NCBI GenBank assembly: GCA_034439915.1
Contig: JAWXBI010000009.1
Span: forward strand, 1 to 10,777
Source: JADJLQ01 sp034439915
GTDB taxonomy: Bacteria; Bacteroidota; Bacteroidia; Chitinophagales; Saprospiraceae
Length of the DNA stretch: 10,777 nt
Direction of reading: 5' to 3'
Within the stretch, counting starts at the first letter, position 1. Every line of letters starts with the position of its first letter. Both the position numbers and the translations under genes were made by a program. Under the pieces are notes generated by a model, which searched no databases, had not been told where the DNA came from, and saw only the letters and a program-made list of their open reading frames with translations. Positions 6,178-10,777 of this stretch are shown in pieces.

Positions 6178-8328
6178 TTAAACCTTTTTTTGGATGAATC
6201 GATCAAAAAATTCCCAGGTCCGCAGCATTTGATCTATTCGTTGCCGGTTGTTGCCGCTGCGGGTAAGCTCATGAGTCGCCCCGGGATGGCGCACATATTC
6301 AACGGTTTTACCCAGGACTTTAAGGCTTTTGTAAAGTTGTTCACTTTGAATGACCCCGGTTCGCAGATCTTGCTCACCGTGAAAAATGAGAAAGGGGGTT
6401 TGAATGTTTTTTACATAATTAATTGGAGATTCCCGCTCCAGATTTTTTTTGGCTTCAGGTTCCCAGGGATATCCTCCGAAATAATTGGGAACGAGCCTCC
6501 AGGCATTACCTTCCCCGAAAAACGTAGTGAGATCATAAACCCCTCTTTGAGAACAGGCCGCTTTAAACCGATGATCATGAGCAATGATCCAGGCTACCAG
6601 GTAACCCGCATAGGATCCACCGGTCACCGCGAGTTTTGAAGTATCAATCCATCCCTGACTGACGGCTCCCTCCAGTGATTTCAACACATCCGAGGTGGGA
6701 CCCTTTCCCCAGTCGTTGATATTGGCCCGCATAAATGCCTGTCCATAACCTCCTGATCCTCTGGGATTGCAATACACTACACCGTATCCCTTGGCACAAT
6801 AATACTGAAATTCATGCCACATGGATGCTTCCCCTGGTCCCCACATAGCTGTAGGCCCTCCATGTATATTCAGGATGGTAGGGTATTTTTTACCCGCTTC
6901 AAAACGGGTTGGTTTCATCACCCAGTATTCAATTGTCATACCCTGCTCATTTTTGAAAAAAAACTTTTCCGGCTTGCTCAGAGCTTTACCTGTCAACCAA
7001 CTTGAATTTAGGGCAGTGATTTGTTTCTGATTTTTCATGGATTGATCAGCGGTGAACAATTCAAAGGGACTGGATACCGCCGTTTTTACAAAAGTCACAC
7101 CAGTCTGACTAACATCAAAACTTCCGATCCCTTCATCCACGGAACTCAGCGGTTCCACACTCAGGGTGGACAGGTTTATTTTATGCAGTACGACCCCGCC
7201 ATTAGAAGGAGAAGTGATAAACAAAGAGGCTTCATCCGGTGAAAAAACCATCGAACTGATGGAGCGATCATGAGTAATCGTCCGGATGTCTTTTTCTGAG
7301 CCTTGCAAAGGCATAATGTTTAGCGTTGGGATCGTCACCCTGTTGGTTTGGCCCTGGGTGAAAACCAGCCATTTTTCCGACGGAGAGGCCTTGGCCTGAC
7401 CATAGGACATACCTTTTTTTCCCAGGATTTTTTTCAGGTTTTTAGAGGTCAGTTCAAGGCTATAGACTTCGTTTTCCTGGCTGCGGTCCGGATGTTCCTG
7501 CGGATCCATATCAGACTGCACCAATAATTGACCGGTGCCAATGAATTGAGAGTTGCTGAAGGAGTAATATCCTTTAGTCAGGGCTCTGGATTTTGCATCT
7601 GGTCTGACCTCAATGACAAAGAGATGGTTAAAATTCATTTCATTGGATACCGAAGCTTCCAGTTGAAACTGGAGTTTGGTGATCACCTTTGCTTTCCGGT
7701 CCTTTTCATTTTGAGCCAGGTAGGCCCTTACCTCCTCCATTGTACCGTTGGGATCTGCTTTAGACACCCCTGGTTTTAATAGTGAATTGTCCGCATAGCC
7801 TGCTTTTTCCATCGGCCAGGACGGCATGACCTTATCGAAATTTAGAATGGTATCGGTCTGCAGGTCGGTGAAAGAATAAGAAGAACTAAAGATTATCGAG
7901 CTTCCATCTGGATTCCAAACCGGATTCGTTGCACCGTTTTTTTCGGAAGTCAATTGCCAGGCTTCTCCTCCGTTTAGGGGCAGGATAAAAATCTGTGGCT
8001 TGGAATCCACTGATCGGGTAAAAGCGATTTGAGCGTTGTCTGGGCTCCAAACCGGATTATTGGCTCCGTCCCGGTGAAAAGTGATCGCTTTGGTGGATTT
8101 GCCCTGGACATCACTGAGCCAAAGTTGGGTTGAATAATTGTATTCAAGTTTATCCTTAGGATCCGGATTTATGGTTTGTACGGTAAAGAGGATCCGTGAG
8201 CCATCAGGGGAGAAGGAGACATTGGAGATCGATTGGATCCTCGTGAGATCAGTGACCAGGATATCTTGTTGGGCTTTCAGGAGGCCAACAAACAATAAAC
8301 AGCAACAAAGAGAAAATATAGATTTCAT
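6178..8328 (-). CDS. S9 family peptidase (prolyl oligopeptidase type), secreted
   Basis: A 716-residue serine peptidase. The frame is open upstream as far as 8577, but the Met at 8328 is chosen because it gives a signal peptide (MKSIFSLCCCLLFVGLLKA, cleavage before QQD), whereas the longer version overlaps the divergent gene and has no sensible N-terminus. The N-terminal half is a beta-propeller with repeated FSPDG-like strands near 39, 94, 138, 314 and 362. The alpha/beta-hydrolase domain spans about 455-716: oxyanion HGGP at 489-492, nucleophile S572 in GGSYAGY, D654 in GEQD, and H686 in ATHEL. The triad is complete. Such enzymes clip dipeptides or acylated residues from peptides in the periplasm; which of these applies here cannot be read from the sequence. 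It heads a unit with the SDR gene. Confidence 0.93.
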   Translation of the reverse strand: MKSIFSLCCCLLFVGLLKAQQDILVTDLTRIQSISNVSFSPDGSRILFTVQTINPDPKDKLEYNYSTQLWLSDVQGKSTKAITFHRDGANNPVWSPDNAQIAFTRSVDSKPQIFILPLNGGEAWQLTSEKNGATNPVWNPDGSSIIFSSSYSFTDLQTDTILNFDKVMPSWPMEKAGYADNSLLKPGVSKADPNGTMEEVRAYLAQNEKDRKAKVITKLQFQLEASVSNEMNFNHLFVIEVRPDAKSRALTKGYYSFSNSQFIGTGQLLVQSDMDPQEHPDRSQENEVYSLELTSKNLKKILGKKGMSYGQAKASPSEKWLVFTQGQTNRVTIPTLNIMPLQGSEKDIRTITHDRSISSMVFSPDEASLFITSPSNGGVVLHKINLSTLSVEPLSSVDEGIGSFDVSQTGVTFVKTAVSSPFELFTADQSMKNQKQITALNSSWLTGKALSKPEKFFFKNEQGMTIEYWVMKPTRFEAGKKYPTILNIHGGPTAMWGPGEASMWHEFQYYCAKGYGVVYCNPRGSGGYGQAFMRANINDWGKGPTSDVLKSLEGAVSQGWIDTSKLAVTGGSYAGYLVAWIIAHDHRFKAACSQRGVYDLTTFFGEGNAWRLVPNYFGGYPWEPEAKKNLERESPINYVKNIQTPFLIFHGEQDLRTGVIQSEQLYKSLKVLGKTVEYVRHPGATHELTRSGNNRQRIDQMLRTWEFFDRFIQKKV

Positions 8329-8491
8329 AGGTAGTTTAAAAAATGCAAAATACAAAAAGCACACTACAATTAAATCAACCGGAGGAAGGCCATTTAGTCT
8401 GCCAGATACCTGAGATAAATAAGAATAATTGAAAGCACGGTATCCCCATACCTTAATTCTCCCTAATTTTAAGGCTGAAGTTGTCGATCTT

Positions 8492-9505
8492 ATGAATTCC
8501 AAATGGTCCAGAAGGAGGTTTATACAAACAGGGGCTCTGGCTTTACCAATGATAAAAGTAAAATCAGCTGGTTCCATCCAGACCGTAACCGGTCGGATCC
8601 CTTCAAAAGCAATGTGTAAAACATTAATCCACGAACATGTATTGGTCGATTTTATAGGGGCAGACCGGATTAGTCCGGACCGTTGGAAAAAAGAGGATGT
8701 AATCCTGAAGGTATTGCCTTACCTGAAAGAGCTAAAACAGTTGGGAGTCGATACATTCATGGAATGTACTCCGGCTCATTTGGGACGTGACCCGGCTTTA
8801 TTAAAATCATTGGCTGACCAAAGCGGTCTGCAGATTCTTACGAACACCGGATATTACGGGGCAGTGGGCAATAAATATTTGCCCGCCTGGGCTTTCACAG
8901 AAACGGCTGAACAACTGGCACAGCGATGGATAGACGAATTTGAAAATGGTATGGAGAGGACAGGAATCAAGCCAGGCTTTATCAAAATCGGGGTTGACCC
9001 GGGTCGTTTATCCGAATTGCACCGGAAGCTCATTAGAGCGGCTGGCCTGACCCATTTGCAGACAGGGCTTACTATATGTTCTCACACGGGAATGGCCATA
9101 CCTGCTTTTGAACAAATAGAAATTTTAAGCGCCATGAAGGTTCACCCTTCAGCCTTTGTCTGGACCCACGCACAAAACGAGCCAGACCATTCAATGCAAA
9201 TTAAGGCGGCCAGATCAGGAACCTGGATCAGCCTGGATGGTGTAGGCTGGGGGGATGTTAAAAAATATGCGGATAACCTCCAGACTCTTAAAGTAGCAGG
9301 AGTTTTGAACAGGGTATTAATTTCTCATGATGCCGGTTGGTACAAACCCGGAGAACCGGACGGGGGTTCGTTTATTGGTTATTCCAGAATATTCAAGGAA
9401 TTGATTCCTCTTTTAAACACCAGAGGTTTTAGAAAAAAGGATATCAGTCAACTGCTGGAAACAAATCCGGAAAAAGCCTTTACGATTCAAGTAAGAAAAT
9501 CTTAA
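8492..9505 (+). CDS. Tat-exported phosphotriesterase-family metallohydrolase
   Basis: A 337-residue amidohydrolase-superfamily protein of the phosphotriesterase (PTE) family. All six binuclear metal ligands can be placed: H47 and H49 (HEH), K165 (FIKIG, the lysine that becomes carboxylated), H198 (CSHTG), H226 (WTHAQNE) and D280 (SHDAGW). The C-terminus has the family-like NPEKAF. The ATG at 8492 is chosen over a TTG at 8429 because it puts the twin-arginine motif SRRRFIQ at residues 6-12, followed by a hydrophobic stretch, so the folded metalloenzyme should be exported by Tat. Family members include lactonases and esterases as well as true phosphotriesterases, so the substrate is open. It diverges from the S9 peptidase gene across 163 bases, in which no full promoter match was found. 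Confidence 0.9.
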   Translation: MNSKWSRRRFIQTGALALPMIKVKSAGSIQTVTGRIPSKAMCKTLIHEHVLVDFIGADRISPDRWKKEDVILKVLPYLKELKQLGVDTFMECTPAHLGRDPALLKSLADQSGLQILTNTGYYGAVGNKYLPAWAFTETAEQLAQRWIDEFENGMERTGIKPGFIKIGVDPGRLSELHRKLIRAAGLTHLQTGLTICSHTGMAIPAFEQIEILSAMKVHPSAFVWTHAQNEPDHSMQIKAARSGTWISLDGVGWGDVKKYADNLQTLKVAGVLNRVLISHDAGWYKPGEPDGGSFIGYSRIFKELIPLLNTRGFRKKDISQLLETNPEKAFTIQVRKS

Positions 9506-9523
9506 ACAATTACTTTGTTTTTT
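9504..9523 (+). terminator. Possible terminator of the PTE-family gene
   Basis: AAACAA pairs with TTGTTT around a 5-base loop and is followed by TTT, beginning inside the stop codon. The stem is only 6 bp and mostly A/T, so it is weak. The strong palindrome 30 bases further on may help to stop the same transcript. Confidence 0.35.
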
Positions 9524-9552
9524 ATAGGGGGTGGTCCCTGGAAAATAAATCA

Positions 9553-9596
9553 TTAAAAATATATGCGTAAGCGTTCGCTTACGCATATATTTTTAA
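9553..9596. promoter_or_regulatory. Perfect 21-bp palindrome, candidate ArsR operator
   Basis: Positions 9553-9573 are the exact reverse complement of 9576-9596, with two bases (TT) between. The centre is TAAGCG-TT-CGCTTA (9568-9581), extended on both sides by CG, CATATA and A/T tracts. It lies just upstream of an ArsR-family gene. Members of this family repress their own operons by binding such dyads, so an operator is the favoured reading. As RNA it would also form a very stable hairpin with A and T arms and could act as a terminator in either direction. Confidence 0.6.
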
Positions 9597-9607
9597 GCGA
9601 ATACTTA
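9594..9607 (+). promoter_or_regulatory. Second, imperfect operator-like dyad
   Basis: TAAGCG-AA-TACTTA has the same 6-2-6 layout as the centre of the big palindrome. Its left half is identical and its right half differs at two bases, and it sits exactly 26 bases downstream. Two sites of the same design directly before an ArsR gene support an autoregulatory operator. Confidence 0.45.
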
Positions 9608-9613
9608 CATAAT

Positions 9614-10001
9614 ATTCCAACCATCAGGAGACGAGATGTATTTCAAGCCATTGCCGATCCGACTCGCCGCGAAATAATTAACCTGGTCGCTTTTGAGTCA
9701 TTAAACTTAAATGCCCATCGCCGAAAAATTTAAGGTGAGCCGCCCGGCTATTTCCCAACACATTAAAATTCTGACGGAATGCGGGCTCATCGTCATCCAT
9801 CAGCAGGGCAGGGAAAGGTTTTGTGAGGCCAGGCTTCAATCCTTGAATGAAGTATCGGATTGGATCGAGCCATTTAGAAAACGCTGGACCGAACGATTTG
9901 ACAAACTGGATGATTTATTAAAGCAGATGAAAAACAAATCACCTATGAACAAACCTAAAGCAGGGTCTGAAAAAATAAATAAATCACAGAAAAATAAATG
10001 A
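9614..10001 (+). pseudogene. ArsR-family transcriptional regulator, frameshifted and without normal start
   Basis: Translation from 9614 gives IPTIRRDVFQAIADPTRREI and continues to AFESLNLN, the classical ArsR N-terminus. One extra C in the run 9714-9716 then shifts the frame. After it the protein continues as AIAEKFKVSRPAISQHIKIL (winged helix-turn-helix recognition region), then the wing (IVIHQQGRERFCEA), to a stop at 9999-10001. Removing one C would restore about 128 residues, normal for the family. Unrepaired, the upstream frame stops at 9731-9733. The codon at the natural start is ATT. The only in-frame ATG upstream is at 9563, inside the palindrome. No metal-binding CVC-type motif is seen, so it belongs with the ArsR type that accompanies SRPBCC and VOC genes. 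A fragment from an ATG at 9711 is open but lacks the first helices. Confidence 0.8.
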
Positions 10002-10060
10002 AAAATACATTTCTAAAAAGTATAGGAGCCATATTGGCGGGTTTCATTAATAAACAATAA
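9998..10060 (+). pseudogene. 20-codon stub resembling start of a membrane protein
   Basis: An ATG that overlaps the arsR stop codon (ATGA) opens a frame encoding MKNTFLKSIGAILAGFINKQ and then stops. The first 16 residues resemble the beginning of a small membrane-protein family often found beside ArsR/SRPBCC genes in Bacteroidota (inference from memory). The hydrophobic segment is cut short after AGFI. The ATGA overlap suggests it was once a coupled downstream gene of arsR, and that the rest was deleted or mutated. As it stands, it could at most make a 20-residue peptide. Confidence 0.4.
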
Positions 10061-10079
10061 CTAAAAAATATACTTATAA

Positions 10080-10556
10080 ATTGAAAACAAAATTCAAACA
10101 GGACAAAAGATCACCCCATTTTTATGGTTCAATGGGCAGGTGGAAGAAGCTGTAAATTTTTATACCGCTATATTTAAAAATTCCCGGATCATCGGCCTTC
10201 ACCGTTTTGGCAATAATGGCAAAATCATGTCTGCAACCTTTCAATTGGAAGGACAACAGTTTATGGCCCTGGATGGGGGGCCACATTATAGCTTCACACC
10301 GGCAATTTCTTTTTTTGTAAACTGCACAAACCAGCAGGAAGTGGATGAGTTTTGGGATAAACTTTCCGCCGCTGGAGAAATACAACAATGCGGATGGCTA
10401 ATAGACAAATTTGGGGTCTCCTGGCAAATAATCCCTACCAACTTGAGCAGACTCATGGGAGATCCTGATCCGGTCAAATCCCAACGGGTCTTGCAGGCCA
10501 TGCTAAAAATGAAAAAAATCGAAATCGGCCAATTGGAAGCGGCTTACCGCGGATAG
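10080..10556 (+). CDS. VOC family protein (PhnB-like), non-standard start
   Basis: A 158-codon frame in the glyoxalase/VOC superfamily, PhnB-like subgroup. Hallmarks are KITPFLWFNGQ (10-20), EAVNFYTAIFKNSRI (23-37), FMALDGGPHYSFTPAISFFV (61-80), CGWLIDKFGVSWQIIP (104-119) and the end AMLKMKKIEIGQLEAAYRG (140-158). The domain is complete. The frame is closed by TAA at 10077-10079 and the first codon is ATT. The first GTG is at 10140, which would remove the first strand, and there is no ATG or TTG before it. Either ATT serves as a weak start, or an A was lost near 10089-10092 from a gene beginning at the TTG at 10081 (MKTKIQTGQ in repaired form). Such proteins are found in ArsR/SRPBCC operons; the reaction catalysed is not known. 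Confidence 0.8.
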   Translation: MENKIQTGQKITPFLWFNGQVEEAVNFYTAIFKNSRIIGLHRFGNNGKIMSATFQLEGQQFMALDGGPHYSFTPAISFFVNCTNQQEVDEFWDKLSAAGEIQQCGWLIDKFGVSWQIIPTNLSRLMGDPDPVKSQRVLQAMLKMKKIEIGQLEAAYRG

Positions 10557-10646
10557 ACCAGATTAGTCCAAGCCTTAATGGAAGGGGGCCTCAAAGAAGG
10601 TTATGAACGATTGAACGAACTCTTGGAGACTCAAGTGAAGGGATAA
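10557..10646 (+). pseudogene. C-terminal remnant resembling an SRPBCC (AHSA1-like) protein
   Basis: Directly after the VOC stop codon TAG, the same frame stays open for 29 codons and ends at TAA 10644-10646. It includes LVQALMEGGLKEGYERLNEL, which has the pattern of the last helix of AHSA1-type SRPBCC proteins (LxxGMEeGxxxxxxRLdeLL). The rest of the domain is absent. SRPBCC genes are the usual partners of this ArsR type, so a deletion that joined the end of such a gene to the VOC gene is the simplest reading. The identification rests on a short helix and is tentative. Confidence 0.4.
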
Positions 10647-10663
10647 GCCAGAGAGGTATTTCT

Positions 10664-10710
10664 AATGCCACAGTGGCGCAGAAGATTGAAAAATGCCACG
10701 GAGGCGCAGA
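10664..10710. repeat. 19-base direct repeat, 28-base period
   Basis: aatgccacagtggcgcaga (10664-10682) and aatgccacggaggcgcaga (10692-10710) match at 17 of 19 bases, separated by a 9-base spacer. They resemble the ccacagaggcacagag-type intergenic repeats scattered in many bacterial genomes. Only two full units are present. Confidence 0.65.
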
Positions 10711-10714
10711 TAAA

Positions 10715-10763
10715 CCACAGAAATTATATTAGATTTTTTCAGTGTTCCTCTGAGCTTCTGTGG
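10715..10763. repeat. Inverted repeat related to the ccacag units
   Basis: CCACAGAA (10715-10722) is the exact reverse complement of TTCTGTGG (10756-10763), enclosing 33 bases. The right arm continues as CTTCTGTGGC, and read on the minus strand it resembles the gccac(a/g)g units at 10664 and 10692. The block may be one copy of a larger dispersed element continuing past the window edge. Confidence 0.5.
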
Positions 10764-10777
10764 CTAAATTGAATGCA

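Noticed and set aside
6190..6639. 149-codon plus-strand open frame
   Set aside because: It lies antisense within the catalytic domain of the S9 peptidase, which has a full set of motifs.
8429..8491. TTG start adding 21 codons to the PTE-family gene
   Set aside because: It would push the twin-arginine signal away from the N-terminus; the ATG at 8492 gives a normal Tat signal.
8329..8577. Extended N-terminus of the S9 peptidase frame (83 extra codons)
   Set aside because: It overlaps the divergent PTE-family gene, has no protein-like N-terminus, and would bury the clear signal peptide that begins at 8328.
9563..9733. 56-codon frame from the ATG inside the palindrome
   Set aside because: Its first 21 codons are mostly a translation of the palindrome and do not resemble ArsR N-termini; it is the arsR frame before the frameshift.
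9711..10001. Stand-alone 96-residue ArsR from the ATG at 9711
   Set aside because: It starts in the middle of the DNA-binding domain, and the missing part is found just upstream in another frame, so this is a fragment of a frameshifted gene.
10664..10710. Possible CRISPR array from 28-base periodic repeats
   Set aside because: There are only two imperfect units with a 9-base spacer, and no cas genes are nearby.

Overview
The window reads as chromosomal DNA of a Bacteroidota bacterium, probably near Saprospiria or Chitinophagia. The clues are: no Shine-Dalgarno sequences in front of the genes; an amt promoter matching the Bacteroidota pattern TTTG-N19-TAnnTTTG; a secreted S9 peptidase; a periplasmic thioredoxin with a long helical tail; a bacterial GH3 enzyme; and an ArsR / VOC / SRPBCC-type cassette. 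The lineage is inferred from these features and not from any marker gene. No rRNA, tRNA, CRISPR array, phage or transposase gene was seen.

Layout. Positions 1-595 are AT-rich and mostly empty, with short direct and inverted repeats at the left end and one puzzling 58-codon open stretch. Five transcription units or parts of units then run on the minus strand. They are: amt (596-1921) with its own promoter and a strong terminator; a two-gene unit of a GH3-family adenylating enzyme (2451-3953) overlapping a small unknown protein (2144-2488); a secreted thioredoxin-fold protein (4081-5247); and an SDR oxidoreductase (5315-6175) sitting 2 nt behind an S9 prolyl-oligopeptidase-type peptidase (6178-8328). 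Diverging from the peptidase on the plus strand is a Tat-exported phosphotriesterase-family metallohydrolase (8492-9505).

The most unusual part is 9553-10777. A perfect 21-bp palindrome and a second, weaker dyad of the same design precede an ArsR-family repressor gene. That gene has a one-base frameshift and no ordinary start codon at the expected place. Behind it lie a 20-codon stub that resembles the start of a membrane protein, a VOC (PhnB-like) gene whose reading frame also lacks an ATG/GTG/TTG at its natural start, and, in the same frame directly after the VOC stop codon, a 29-codon stretch resembling the C-terminus of an SRPBCC (AHSA1-like) protein. Together these look like a decaying ArsR-SRPBCC-membrane-VOC operon, or a low-quality stretch of assembly. 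Short GC-rich repeats close the window.

How the genes work together. Ammonium uptake stands alone, with no GlnK gene beside it. The peptidase, SDR and thioredoxin genes are ordered head to tail and may be partly co-transcribed. The exported peptidase, thioredoxin and metallohydrolase all act outside the cytoplasm. No previously undescribed defence or mobile system was recognised. The best leads are the eroded ArsR cassette with its palindrome, and the GH3 plus small-protein pair.
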